DNA of 10,552 nucleotides from the NCBI GenBank assembly GCA_029240955.1, contig JARDZH010000021.1, positions 1-10,552 on the forward strand, given 5' to 3'. The notes beneath the pieces are model-generated. The model saw nothing but the letters and a program-made list of their open reading frames with translations, searched no databases and was not told the origin of the DNA. This document shows positions 1-7,347 of the stretch, piece after piece; within the stretch, counting starts at the first letter, position 1, and the number at the start of each line of letters is the position of its first letter. The position numbers and the translations under genes are program-made. This stretch comes from Pseudomonas sp. (lineage in GTDB: Bacteria; Pseudomonadota; Gammaproteobacteria; Pseudomonadales; Pseudomonadaceae).

Positions 1-827
1 TCGCTGATCTGCTCGATGAACACATCGCCTTCCTGAACCGTCAGGCCCAGACGGGATTTCGCCAGTTCGATCAGCGACAGGCGAGTGATGCCTGGCAGCA
101 CTGAAGGCGACTTGGGCGTGACGAAGACATCGTCCTTGGTGATCGCGAAGAAGTTAGCCGAACCGACTTCTTCGATTTTGGAATGGGTCTGCGGATCGAG
201 GTAGATGCAGTCGGCGAAGTTGTTCTTCTTCGCCTCGGAACCTGGCATCAGGCTGGCCGCGTAGTTGCCGCCCACTTTTGCAGCGCCTGTACCGTTCGGT
301 GCGGCGCGGTCGTAACCGGAAATCACGAAGTTGTGCGGCTTCATGCCGCCTTTGAAGTAAGCGCCAACCGGGATGCAGAACACCGAGAAGATGAACTCGG
401 GCGCGGTGCGAACGCCGATGTTGTCGCCGGTACCGATCACGAATGGACGCAGGTACAGCGCGCCACCGGAACCGTATGGCGGAATGAAGCGTTCGTTGGC
501 CTTGACCACTTGCTTGCAAGCTTCGATGAAGACGTCAGTCGGCACATGGGGCATCAGCAGGCGCGAGCAGCTGCGCTGCATACGTTCTGCGTTCTGGTCA
601 GGGCGGAACAGGTTGATCGACCCGTCCTTGCAGCGGTACGCCTTGAGACCTTCGAAGCACTGCTGGCCATAGTGAAGAGCGGTCGAGCCTTCGCTGATGT
701 GCAGCGTGTTGTCTTCGGTCAGCGTGCCGGCATCCCACTCACCGTTGCGCCAGACAGAGAGGTAGCGCTTGTCGGTCTTGATGTAGTCGAAGCCCAGTGT
801 GTCCCAGTTAATGCTTTCTTGACTCAT
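1..827 (-). CDS. ilvE: Branched-chain amino acid aminotransferase, N-terminal part (cut by window edge)
   Basis: This enzyme is a PLP-dependent class IV aminotransferase. It catalyses the last step of leucine, isoleucine and valine synthesis, and the first step of their breakdown, with 2-oxoglutarate/glutamate as partner in the cytoplasm. The visible 275 codons start MSQESINWDT and hold the family's conserved blocks. These include the FEGLKAY block near residues 59-64, the GGALYLRP block near 121-128, and the PLP lysine K184 in AAKVGGNYA. The IEEVGSANFF block follows near 218-227. The sequence resembles the longer BCAT type (about 340 residues) rather than the 309-residue E. coli IlvE, so roughly 60 C-terminal residues should lie beyond position 1. 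The ATG has an AGAGGG ribosome site 4 bases upstream. The cyo terminator separates it from cyoE, so it is probably transcribed separately. I see no convincing sigma-70 promoter in 828-945. Confidence 0.95.
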   Translation of the reverse strand, partial: MSQESINWDTLGFDYIKTDKRYLSVWRNGEWDAGTLTEDNTLHISEGSTALHYGQQCFEGLKAYRCKDGSINLFRPDQNAERMQRSCSRLLMPHVPTDVFIEACKQVVKANERFIPPYGSGGALYLRPFVIGTGDNIGVRTAPEFIFSVFCIPVGAYFKGGMKPHNFVISGYDRAAPNGTGAAKVGGNYAASLMPGSEAKKNNFADCIYLDPQTHSKIEEVGSANFFAITKDDVFVTPKSPSVLPGITRLSLIELAKSRLGLTVQEGDVFIEQIS

Positions 828-945
828 AACGCCCTCTATCGATTAGCAGCTGCCTGGACGAGTCAGGCCATGGGCTTATTCTGCCAGATCATTTGCAACA
901 TGAGTCTTAAAGATTGGCTTGGCGGGAACTCAAATCGCAGGCAAC

Positions 946-978
946 AAAAAACCCCGTTCTTTGCAGAAACGGGGTTTT
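946..978 (-). terminator. Intrinsic terminator of the cyo operon
   Basis: An 11-bp perfect stem (AAAACCCCGTT at 948-958 pairing with 968-978) encloses a 9-base loop. Read on the minus strand it is followed by six T (946-951). It lies 21 bases after the cyoE stop and before ilvE, so it should end the cyo transcript. The run of T on the other side is weaker, and no plus-strand gene needs it. Confidence 0.9.
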
Positions 979-999
979 GAGTTTTCACACCAGCTGCAT

Positions 1000-1887
1000 T
1001 CAGAAGGCGTAAGTCACCAACAGCTCTTGGGTCACTTTGAAGTCCACCGACATCATCACGCTCAAGGCAGTGATGGTGAAGATGGAGAACACGAACAGCT
1101 TGCGCGCCCAGACGGTATCGTCTGCAGCCTTGTAGCCCTTCCATGCCATGTACAACCAGTACATGCCCATGCCCGCTGCAACAGCGAGGTAGTTCAGACC
1201 CGCGTAACCTCCGAACGTCAACATCAGGGTCGCTACCAGGAACGCCAGGATGTAGAGCAGGATGTGACGCTTGGTGACCGGAATGCCGCGCTTGACCGGT
1301 AGAACCGGAATCTTCGCGGCCTGGTAGTCGTTGAAACGGAAGATCGCGATCGCATACGAGTGCGGCATCTGCCACAGGCTGAACATCACCAGTAGCGTCA
1401 GTGCCGCGAAGTCGAAGCTGTTGCTCACTGCCACGTAGCCAATCACCGGAGGCATGGCCCCCGACAGACTACCGACCAGCGTGCCGTGCACGGATTTGCG
1501 CTTGAGGTACAGGCTGTAGAGCCCGACGTAGATCACAAAGCCGATTACAGCGAACAGCGCTGCCAGCGGGTTGGCCTCGGTATACAGCAGGCCAACACCG
1601 AAGACACCCAGCAGGGTTGCGTAGAGCAAGGCCAGTTTCATTGAAACCAGGCCTTGCACCAGCACCCGATTGCGGGTCCGTTCCATTTTCTGGTCGATGT
1701 CGCGATCGATGCAGTTGTTGAAAACACAACCGGACGCTACGACCAGGGAAGTACCGATGATTGCCGCCAGCAACACGGTGAGATCGATATTCCCCTTGGA
1801 TGCCAGAAAAAAGCCACCTGCCACCGAAAGCACGTTACCGAAAATGATCCCCGGTTTGGTGATTTGGATAAAGTGCTTCAGGGACAT
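1000..1887 (-). CDS. cyoE: Protoheme IX farnesyltransferase (heme O synthase)
   Basis: CyoE is an integral membrane UbiA-family prenyltransferase. It transfers a farnesyl group from farnesyl diphosphate to heme b to make heme O, the cofactor of the bo3 oxidase binuclear centre. The 295-residue length is normal. The first Mg/diphosphate motif is clear as N57xxxD61xxxD65, inside [18 protein letters not shown]. The second polar loop is [19 protein letters not shown], near residues 182-200. Several hydrophobic segments separate these loops. It is the last gene of the cyo operon, 10 bases after cyoD. Its GAGGA ribosome site overlaps the cyoD stop codon, which suggests coupled translation. The alternative family member CtaB (for heme A synthesis with aa3 oxidases) is much less likely here because of the cyo context. 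Confidence 0.97.
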   Translation of the reverse strand: MSLKHFIQITKPGIIFGNVLSVAGGFFLASKGNIDLTVLLAAIIGTSLVVASGCVFNNCIDRDIDQKMERTRNRVLVQGLVSMKLALLYATLLGVFGVGLLYTEANPLAALFAVIGFVIYVGLYSLYLKRKSVHGTLVGSLSGAMPPVIGYVAVSNSFDFAALTLLVMFSLWQMPHSYAIAIFRFNDYQAAKIPVLPVKRGIPVTKRHILLYILAFLVATLMLTFGGYAGLNYLAVAAGMGMYWLYMAWKGYKAADDTVWARKLFVFSIFTITALSVMMSVDFKVTQELLVTYAF

Positions 1888-1897
1888 CTGGTTTTCC

Positions 1898-2230
1898 TCA
1901 ATGCGCCATCATTTCACGGTGGATACTGAAAATGATCCACAGCGACAGGCCGACCAACAGAACGATCACCAACCCCGTGAAGGCAATCGCCAGCACGTTG
2001 TTGCGTTGCGACGAGGTGAAGTCCAGGTGCAGGAAGTAATGCAGGTGGACAATGACCTGAATGATCGCGAACGCCAGGATTACCCAGATCGTCATGTCCT
2101 TCGGCAGCACCGGGCTCATCACCAGGGCGAAAGGAATGACAGTCAGGATGACCGACAGGATGAAGCCAATCGCGTACGACTTCACGGTGCCATGACTGGA
2201 GTCATGCTCGTGGTTATGTGCATTCGCCAT
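1898..2230 (-). CDS. cyoD: Cytochrome bo3 ubiquinol oxidase subunit IV
   Basis: This is a small membrane subunit of 110 residues, a normal length, that helps assemble and stabilise the CuB site of subunit I in the bo3 complex. The N-terminus is polar and histidine-bearing ([14 protein letters not shown]). Three hydrophobic segments follow at about residues 17-38, 46-68 and 78-101. The [22 protein letters not shown] stretch and [11 protein letters not shown] are typical of CyoD. Its ATG overlaps the cyoC stop by one base (TAATG), so translation is probably coupled. Confidence 0.96.
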   Translation of the reverse strand: MANAHNHEHDSSHGTVKSYAIGFILSVILTVIPFALVMSPVLPKDMTIWVILAFAIIQVIVHLHYFLHLDFTSSQRNNVLAIAFTGLVIVLLVGLSLWIIFSIHREMMAH

Positions 2231-2859
2231 TACAGGGCCCCCATCAGGTAAACAACGGTGAACACGCAGATCCAGACGACGTCCAGGAAGTGCCAGAACA
2301 GGCTCAGGCAGCTCAGACGAGTCTTGTTGGTGTTGGTCAGGCCACGTTTCTGGACCTGATACATCATGATGCCCATCCAGATCAGACCGCTTGTCACGTG
2401 CAGACCGTGCAGGCCTACCAGCGAGAAGAAGGCCGACAGGAAGCCGCTGCGGCTAGGGCCGAAGCCCGCTTCGATCAGGTGATGGAATTCGTAGATTTCC
2501 ATCGCGATAAACGAAGCACCGCAGACGAAGGTCAGCGCGAGCCAACCCAGCACCTGGCTTTTGTTACCTTTGAAGAACGCCAGCATGGCGAAACCGTAGG
2601 TAATCGAGCTGACCAACAGGAAAGCGGTTTCGACGGCCACGAATGGCAGTTCGAAGATGTCCTGGCCGGACGGGCCGCCTGCAACACTGTTGACCATTAC
2701 CGCGTATACCGCGAAGAACGACGCGAACAGTACGCAGTCGGTCATCAGGTAGAGCCAGAAACCATAAATGGTCATCGGCCCGCTGTCGTGGTGATCGTCA
2801 TGCCCATGGTCATGGGCATGACCGTGGGCGTCTCCCGAGTTCAATACTAAGTTCGACAT
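2230..2859 (-). CDS. cyoC: Cytochrome bo3 ubiquinol oxidase subunit III
   Basis: This is the 209-residue membrane subunit III of the heme-copper quinol oxidase. It is not itself redox active and supports stability and proton uptake. About five transmembrane segments are visible. Recognisable blocks are [51 protein letters not shown] and the C-terminal [20 protein letters not shown]. The N-terminus carries seven histidines within about fifteen residues ([13 protein letters not shown], near 12-24), a tract also present in E. coli CyoC. The gene lies two bases after the cyoB stop. The DNA encoding the His tract forms a perfect 12-bp inverted repeat, listed separately. Confidence 0.97.
   Translation of the reverse strand: MSNLVLNSGDAHGHAHDHGHDDHHDSGPMTIYGFWLYLMTDCVLFASFFAVYAVMVNSVAGGPSGQDIFELPFVAVETAFLLVSSITYGFAMLAFFKGNKSQVLGWLALTFVCGASFIAMEIYEFHHLIEAGFGPSRSGFLSAFFSLVGLHGLHVTSGLIWMGIMMYQVQKRGLTNTNKTRLSCLSLFWHFLDVVWICVFTVVYLMGAL
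2797..2822 (-). repeat. 12-bp perfect inverted repeat inside the start of cyoC
   Basis: Arms GTCATGCCCATG (2797-2808) and CATGGGCATGAC (2811-2822) are exact reverse complements around a 2-base centre. In the cyoC mRNA this lies 38-63 bases downstream of the A of the start codon. It could fold into a hairpin of about 10 bp after opening a minimal loop. It falls in the codons for the His-rich tract, and one Gly uses GGG, which is uncommon in Pseudomonas. It may simply result from the alternating His codons. Confidence 0.8.
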
Positions 2860-2861
2860 AT

Positions 2862-4874
2862 TTAAACCTGTTCCAGCGAGGACTTGACTGGAGCGTAAAC
2901 GCCCTGCTCTACCAGTACCTTGTGATTCGCAGCTTCGATACGCGCCACTTCTTCAGCCGGCACCATGTAACCCTGGTCGTCACGCGCGGCGTGAATCACG
3001 AAGGTAACGATGGTCGCAACCAGGCTGACGCCTACCAGCCACCAGATGTGCCAGATGAAGGCAAAACCGAAGACTGTCAGCAGCAGACCCATGATCAGGC
3101 CGGTCGCTGTGTTGTTAGGCATGTGGATCGCTTCGTACTTGGCCGGAACCTCGTAAGCCTTGCCCTGACGCTTCAGATCGGTGAACGCATCGATACCGTC
3201 GGTTTTAGGCAGAACAGCGAAGTTGTAGAACGGAGGTGGCGACGAAGTCGACCATTCCAGCGTGTGGCCATTCCATGGGTCACCGGTCAGGTCACGGTTC
3301 TTCTCGCGGTCACGGATACTTACGAACAGCTGGATCAGCTGGCTCGCAATACCGCAAGCGATCAGGACCGCACCGAACAGAGCGATGTCCAGGTACAGGT
3401 TCCACGCCGGGCTGTCGGTACCGTTCAGACGACGGGTCATGCCCATGAAGCCCAGTACGTAGAGCGGCATGAACGCAACGAAGAAGCCGACAATCCAGAA
3501 CCAGAACGCAGCCTTGCCCCACTTCTCGTTCAGCGTGAAGCCGAACGCTTTAGGGAACCAGAACGCGAAGCCGGCGATGTAACCGAATACCGCACCGCCG
3601 ATGATGACGTTGTGGAAGTGAGCGATTACGAACAGGCTGTTGTGCAGCACGAAGTCTGCGCCCGGGATCGCCAACAGAACGCCGGTCATGCCGCCGATCG
3701 AGAAGGTGACCATGAAGCCCAGGGTCCAGAGCGTAGGCGCGGTGAAGCGCAGGCGGCCCTGGTAGATGGTGAACAGCCAGTTGAATAGCTTCACACCCGT
3801 CGGGATCGCGATGAGCATCGTCGCCAGACCGAAGAAGGCGTTGACGTTCGCACCCGCACCCATGGTGAAGAAGTGGTGCAGCCATACCATGAAGCCCAGT
3901 ACGCAGATCGCACCCGAGGCGTAGATCATTGCCTTGTGGCCGAACAGACGCTTGCCCGAGAACGTCGAGATGACTTCGGAGAAGACACCGAACGCAGGCA
4001 GAATCAGGATGTACACCTCAGGGTGACCCCATGCCCAGAACAGGTTCACGTACATCATCGGGTTACCACCCAACTCGTTCGTGAAAATGTGGAAGTCCAG
4101 GTAACGGTCAAGGGTCAGCAGTGCCAGGGTAGCAGTCAGGATCGGGAACGAAGCCACGATCAGGACGTTTGCCCAGGTGCAGGTCCAGGTGAAGATCGGC
4201 ATGTCCATCAGCTTCATGCCAGGAGTACGCATTTTCAGGACGGTAACCAGGAAGTTAACGCCCGTTAATGTCGTACCTAGCCCTGATAGCTGTAGCGCCC
4301 AGATGTAGTAGTCCACACCTACGCCAGGACTGTACTGCAGCCCGGAAAGAGGTGGATAGGCTACCCAGCCGGTCTTGGCGAATTCGCCGACGCCCAGGGA
4401 CAGGTTGATCAGCAGGACGCCAGCCACCAGCAGCCAGAAGCTCAGGGAGTTCAGGAACGGGTAGGCAACGTCACGCGCGCCGATCTGCAGCGGCAGGACG
4501 ATGTTCATCAGGCCGGTGAAGAAAGGCATCGCCATGAAGATGATCATGATCACACCGTGAGCGGTGAAGATCTGGTCATAGTGCTCAGGCGGCAGGAAGC
4601 CTTCGGAACCGTTCTGTGCGACGGCCAACTGGGTACGCATCATGATTGCGTCGGCAAAGCCGCGCAGCAGCATGATCATGGCGACGACGATATACATCAC
4701 GCCGATTTTCTTGTGGTCGACCGAAGTCAGCCACTCGGACCACAAGTAAGTCCACTTGCGGAAATAGGTAAGTGCACCAACCAGCGCCAGTCCACCGAGC
4801 GCGATCATGGCAAGTGTCACCATGACTATCGGCTCGTGGAACGGTACCGCTTCCCAACTTAGTTTGCCTAACAT
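2862..4874 (-). CDS. cyoB: Cytochrome bo3 ubiquinol oxidase subunit I
   Basis: CyoB is the catalytic subunit. It oxidises ubiquinol, reduces O2 to water at the heme o3-CuB centre and pumps protons across the inner membrane. The 670-residue length fits the family. All key residues fall at E. coli numbering: H106 and H421 (heme b); H284, H333 and H334 (CuB); H419 (heme o3); and the cross-linked Y288. The D-channel residues D135 and E286 are present, as is K-channel K362. The quinol-site residues R71, D75, H98 and Q101 are all present too. This marks it as a quinol oxidase rather than a cytochrome c oxidase. It begins 3 bases after the cyoA stop. Its GAGGAG ribosome site abuts the cyoA TAA, indicating tight coupling. 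Confidence 0.99.
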   Translation of the reverse strand: MLGKLSWEAVPFHEPIVMVTLAMIALGGLALVGALTYFRKWTYLWSEWLTSVDHKKIGVMYIVVAMIMLLRGFADAIMMRTQLAVAQNGSEGFLPPEHYDQIFTAHGVIMIIFMAMPFFTGLMNIVLPLQIGARDVAYPFLNSLSFWLLVAGVLLINLSLGVGEFAKTGWVAYPPLSGLQYSPGVGVDYYIWALQLSGLGTTLTGVNFLVTVLKMRTPGMKLMDMPIFTWTCTWANVLIVASFPILTATLALLTLDRYLDFHIFTNELGGNPMMYVNLFWAWGHPEVYILILPAFGVFSEVISTFSGKRLFGHKAMIYASGAICVLGFMVWLHHFFTMGAGANVNAFFGLATMLIAIPTGVKLFNWLFTIYQGRLRFTAPTLWTLGFMVTFSIGGMTGVLLAIPGADFVLHNSLFVIAHFHNVIIGGAVFGYIAGFAFWFPKAFGFTLNEKWGKAAFWFWIVGFFVAFMPLYVLGFMGMTRRLNGTDSPAWNLYLDIALFGAVLIACGIASQLIQLFVSIRDREKNRDLTGDPWNGHTLEWSTSSPPPFYNFAVLPKTDGIDAFTDLKRQGKAYEVPAKYEAIHMPNNTATGLIMGLLLTVFGFAFIWHIWWLVGVSLVATIVTFVIHAARDDQGYMVPAEEVARIEAANHKVLVEQGVYAPVKSSLEQV

Positions 4875-4877
4875 CGT

Positions 4878-5819
4878 TTACTCCTCTGCCCCAGCAGGTG
4901 AATGCTTGCCCTGATCCGCACCTTCGGTACCGGCGACTTCTTTCTCACCATGGACCAGCTTCTTACCTGGGTTCATACCTTCATACTTGTCGATGATGAT
5001 CTGGAACAGGTTAGGAGTGACCGACGAGTAGAGTTCGACGGGATTACGTTCGCTAGGTTTGGCCAATACAGAGTATTCAGCCGAGTCCAGCTTCTTAGGT
5101 GAATTCTTGACTTCGTTGATCCAGGCTTCGTATTCGGCCTGGGTAGTGGCGATAGCCTTGAACTTCATACCGGAAAAACCCGCGCCACTGTAGTTGGCGG
5201 AGATACCGTTGAACTCGTGGTTCTCGTTGGCGATCAGGTGCAGTTTGGTATGCATGCCCGCCATCGCGTAGATCTGACCACCGAGGCCCGGAATGAAGAA
5301 CGAGTTCATCACGGTGTCGGAAGTGACCTGGAAATTGATTGGAGTGTTGGCAGGGAAAACGATCTTGTTGACCGTGGCGATGCCTTGTTCCGGATAGATG
5401 AACAGCCACTTCCAGTCCATCGAAACAGCCTGGATGGTTACTGGCTTGACGTCGGACTCAAGCGGACGATACGGGTCCAGCGAGTGAGTCGAAACGTAGG
5501 TGTAGTAGCCAAGGAAGACCAGCAACAGCATTGGCACGCCCCAGACCGCGATTTCGATCTTGGTGGAGTGAGCCCAGTCCGGCGTGTACTTGGCAGCCTT
5601 GTTGGAAGCGCGGTATTTCCAGGCGAACACCAGCGTCAGGACGATGACCGGAATGACGACGATCAGCATCAGCAGGGTGGCAATCACGATCAGGTTACGC
5701 TGCTCGATACCCACCTGCCCTTTTGGATCGAGCAGAGGCATGCCTTCGCATCCAGTCAGCAAAAGCATACAGAAAAGGGCCAAGAAGCCAAAAAACCTGG
5801 GGTACCTTTTTTCTCTCAT
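4878..5819 (-). CDS. cyoA: Cytochrome bo3 ubiquinol oxidase subunit II (lipoprotein)
   Basis: CyoA is the 313-residue subunit II of the bo3 oxidase. Residues 1-23 form a lipoprotein signal peptide ending in LLLTGC, so C24 should be lipidated. Transmembrane segments lie at about 42-67 and 89-111, followed by a periplasmic cupredoxin-like domain (about 125-280). The position of the CuA centre in cytochrome c oxidases reads SANYSGAGFSGMKF here (about 208-220), with no Cys or His ligands, as expected for a quinol oxidase. The start at 5819 is preferred because the signal peptide begins there and AGAGGT lies 6 bases upstream. The frame stays open to an ATG at 5933, but that would bury the signal peptide behind 38 residues. 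It is the first gene of the operon. Confidence 0.97.
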   Translation of the reverse strand: MREKRYPRFFGFLALFCMLLLTGCEGMPLLDPKGQVGIEQRNLIVIATLLMLIVVIPVIVLTLVFAWKYRASNKAAKYTPDWAHSTKIEIAVWGVPMLLLVFLGYYTYVSTHSLDPYRPLESDVKPVTIQAVSMDWKWLFIYPEQGIATVNKIVFPANTPINFQVTSDTVMNSFFIPGLGGQIYAMAGMHTKLHLIANENHEFNGISANYSGAGFSGMKFKAIATTQAEYEAWINEVKNSPKKLDSAEYSVLAKPSERNPVELYSSVTPNLFQIIIDKYEGMNPGKKLVHGEKEVAGTEGADQGKHSPAGAEE

Positions 5820-5957
5820 CTCACGACCTCTAAAAGCAGCTTGCGCGGTGCAGTTGGGTTTTGACCGCCAACACTTCACCCTGCCAGTGCCGGCATCTTT
5901 TTTTGGATTGAACAAGGGCCTGCCGGATCGCAACCAAGCGAATCGACAAATCCGGTT

Positions 5958-6032
5958 TTAGCTATGGATTCTTATTTTGAGCTGCTGGAAAACTGCCCGA
6001 TATTGCGAGGCAGCCGCCTTCAGCACGGCCAT
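5958..6032 (-). CDS. Candidate leader peptide upstream of cyoA (24 codons)
   Basis: This small open frame lies in the cyo leader, 138 bases before cyoA. From the ATG at 6030-6032 it runs 24 codons, beginning MAVLKAAASQYR and ending in KIRIHS before TAA. It is basic and could form an amphipathic helix. A GAGGG ribosome site (6039-6043) stands 6 bases from this ATG and 3 bases from another in-frame ATG at 6033-6035. A still shorter frame (MLASEGS) ends in a TGA overlapping the first of these ATGs. I do not recognise the peptide, and a frame this short can occur by chance. Its position between a possible promoter and cyoA, with a good ribosome site, is the only argument for it. Confidence 0.3.
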   Translation of the reverse strand: MAVLKAAASQYRAVFQQLKIRIHS

Positions 6033-6101
6033 CATGAGCCCTCAGAGGCCAGCATTGCGCTGCCTGTTCAGAGTACACAGGGGACGCTCCAGGCCTCAAA
6101 T

Positions 6102-6115
6102 TTGCTGATCATCAA
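6102..6115 (-). promoter_or_regulatory. ANR/FNR-like box upstream of cyoA
   Basis: On the minus strand the sequence reads TTGATGATCAGCAA. This matches the FNR/ANR consensus TTGAT-N4-ATCAA except for one base in the second half-site. It lies about 283 bases upstream of the cyoA start and just downstream of the best promoter candidate. That position would suit repression when oxygen is low. ANR control of cyo is known in pseudomonads; binding here is inferred. Confidence 0.5.
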
Positions 6116-6141
6116 GCCAGGCTGGACGATAAGTGCTGGCG

Positions 6142-6170
6142 ATTGTAGATACGTAAATTTTTAATGACTA
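6142..6170 (-). promoter_or_regulatory. Possible sigma-70 promoter of the cyo operon
   Basis: On the minus strand a TACAAT -10 (6142-6147; 5 of 6 matches) is preceded by a 17-base spacer and a TAGTCA -35 (6165-6170; 4 of 6). AT-rich DNA follows upstream to about 6215, as for an UP element. Transcription would begin near 6135. That gives a leader of about 315 bases and puts the ANR-like box near +26. It is the best candidate I see in 5820-6238 but not a strong one. Confidence 0.35.
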
Positions 6171-6238
6171 TGGTTAATTTTGCAACAGTAAATTTCATTT
6201 TTAACAACAATCGTAAGCTATTGATCTTTCGAGGGTGC

Positions 6239-6267
6239 AAAAAAGCCTCGTCGAAACGAGGCTTTTT
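6239..6267 (-). terminator. Intrinsic terminator of dsbB
   Basis: A 12-bp perfect stem (6240-6251 with 6256-6267) has a loop that reads TTCG on the minus strand. Six T (6239-6244 on the plus strand read as A) overlap and follow the second arm. It lies 18 bases after the dsbB stop. The UUCG tetraloop and U-tract make it a strong terminator and insulate the cyo promoter from dsbB transcription. Confidence 0.92.
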
Positions 6268-6285
6268 CGGGCAAAGCCCTTGCGA

Positions 6286-6795
6286 TCAGTAAGGTCTGCG
6301 ACGGTTGCGAATGATGCAGATCGGGACCAGCACCGCAGTGAGCACGAATGCTACCAGAGCCCATTGAGCCAGGGATAATCCCAGGACGGGCGGATAGGGG
6401 GTGGTGCAGAAGCCGCTGACCTGGAAGCCCAACGGGAACAACGAGGCCAGCGGCAGGCCGTCGACGATGGGCTGCAAGGTGTCGATGCCGCAGCTGACCG
6501 AAGGATTGGCCAGTACCCAGGCGTGGCGCCCGGCTGCGGCAATGCCGCCCAGCGCGCTCAGTGTTACCAGTGTTTCGAACAGGGTCACGCTGCGGCGCCC
6601 GGGCATGGCGGCGCCGATGAAAGCGAAGATCGCAATGAACAACAACGCGTAGCGCTGCAGGATGCACAGCGGGCACGGGGCCTCGCCCAGTACGACCTGC
6701 ATGTACAGAGCCCCGCCGATCAGGGCCAGGCAGATGACGCCCAGCAAAACCAGAAAGCGTTTTTCGCGTCGCAGGTACACCATGTTGTCGCTCAT
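6286..6795 (-). CDS. dsbB: Disulfide bond formation protein B
   Basis: DsbB is an inner-membrane protein that re-oxidises periplasmic DsbA and passes the electrons to ubiquinone. Its 169 residues match the family size, with four hydrophobic segments at about 14-32, 49-64, 70-89 and 141-163. The first redox pair is C41-P-L-C44, followed by the conserved R48 next to the quinone site, at the same numbers as E. coli. The second periplasmic pair is C102 and C130, in SCGIDTLQ and SGFCTTP. The ATG at 6793-6795 is chosen because an AGGGTG sequence lies upstream; a second Met at residue 5 is possible. The gene stands alone between its own terminator and a long upstream gap. Pseudomonas genomes often carry more than one DsbB, and I cannot say which paralogue this is. 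Confidence 0.93.
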   Translation of the reverse strand: MSDNMVYLRREKRFLVLLGVICLALIGGALYMQVVLGEAPCPLCILQRYALLFIAIFAFIGAAMPGRRSVTLFETLVTLSALGGIAAAGRHAWVLANPSVSCGIDTLQPIVDGLPLASLFPLGFQVSGFCTTPYPPVLGLSLAQWALVAFVLTAVLVPICIIRNRRRPY

Positions 6796-6819
6796 TCACA
6801 CACCCTATCGAAATGGATT

Positions 6820-6847
6820 CACCGTCGGACTCAGGCTCCGGACGGTG
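6820..6847 (-). repeat. Stem-loop in the dsbB leader
   Basis: CACCGTC (6820-6826) and GACGGTG (6841-6847) pair perfectly. Inside them GGA and TCC can extend the stem across a one-base bulge, leaving a 7-base loop. It lies 25-52 bases upstream of the dsbB start codon and has no T-tract, so it is not a terminator. Its function is unknown. Confidence 0.5.
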
Positions 6848-6970
6848 CGCGATGATCGGGCCCGTCTCCGCACAACTCAAGCGTCAAACCGCCGTACGGG
6901 AGGATTGGCCGGCTGGGTGGTTACCGTAGTGGAATGACTTCGGCTGCTCATCCCTTCCCGATGCCTTCCT

Positions 6971-7058
6971 TATATATAGAAGGATGCGTCAGTTTGTCGC
7001 ACCCCGTCGCACCCCGACGAATTTCTCTTCTATATATAGATGCGTCACTTTGTCGCAC
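6971..7058. repeat. Duplicated operator-like element with TATATATAGA
   Basis: Two copies start exactly 60 bases apart. Copy 1 (6971-7002) is TATATATAGA, then AGGA, then TGCGTCAGTTTGTCGCA and C. Copy 2 (7031-7058) is TATATATAGA followed directly by TGCGTCACTTTGTCGCA and C. The 17-base core is an imperfect dyad, TGCGtCA-N3-TGtCGCA. Between the copies, GTCGCACCCC is repeated in tandem (6996-7005 and 7006-7015). The pattern resembles a set of protein-binding sites or a short duplicated insertion remnant. I do not recognise a known regulator. Confidence 0.75.
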
Positions 7059-7259
7059 AGATAACCCTCAAGACTCCGCACCCGGCAATCGTCAATCGGC
7101 TGAAGCCCGCAGTGCTGCCCGGCTGGGCACCGGCAGCGGGGGCCGGTTTGCAAGTGGGCCTCCTATGACCGGAACCTCGGGACATAATTCCCCGCCCCGG
7201 ATAAGGCGTAAACTCTGCGCGGCCAGTCCGCATGCCGATCCCGTGCCGAGGAAAAATCC

Positions 7260-7286
7260 TAAAGCCCACCCGCTGCGGGTCGATAA
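7260..7286 (+). promoter_or_regulatory. Sigma-28 (FliA) promoter of cheV
   Basis: TAAAG (7260-7264), a 14-base gap and GTCGATAA (7279-7286) match the enteric FliA consensus (TAAAGTTT-N11-GCCGATAA, that is 14 bases between the cores) with one mismatch in the -10 octamer. The start of transcription would be near 7293, leaving a leader of about 55 bases before cheV. The downstream chemotaxis gene makes the match credible. Confidence 0.82.
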
Positions 7287-7347
7287 GCTGTCATAGCAAG
7301 CAGTTCGCCGCCATGGGCGACGAAACGTCTACAGCCAGAAGGTTCAT

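Larger units (their letters stand above)
6796..7259. other. dsbB-cheV divergent intergenic region
   Basis: These 464 bases hold no gene I can support. The only long open frame (plus strand 6934-7296) runs through the duplicated element and the sigma-28 promoter, and has no family resemblance. Near dsbB there is a hairpin (6820-6847), and in the middle the duplicated TATATATAGA element. The part from 7060 to 7250 is GC-rich with nothing recognisable. No clear sigma-70 promoter for dsbB was found. Confidence 0.6.

Noticed and set aside
183..980. Long plus-strand open frame opposite ilvE
   Set aside because: It is the antisense of a clear ilvE with full family motifs, and it runs into the terminator.
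4878..5933. Longer cyoA start at 5933
   Set aside because: It would place 38 residues before an obvious lipoprotein signal peptide, while the start at 5819 has AGAGGT at good spacing.
5964..6164. 66-codon plus-strand frame in the cyo leader
   Set aside because: It has no ribosome site, is antisense to the cyo leader, and includes the ANR-like box. Nothing else supports it.
6218..6880. 220-codon minus-strand frame overlapping dsbB
   Set aside because: It is a shadow of dsbB in another frame: arginine-rich, without motifs, and crossing the dsbB terminator.
6995..7066. TGTCGC matches as Pseudomonas ArgR half-sites
   Set aside because: The recalled ArgR half-site needs AA eight bases after TGTCGC. 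Both copies have GC or CC there, and no arginine gene is nearby.
6934..7296. 120-codon plus-strand frame in the dsbB-cheV gap
   Set aside because: It runs through the duplicated element and the sigma-28 promoter, has no recognisable domain, and its internal similarity comes from the DNA repeat.
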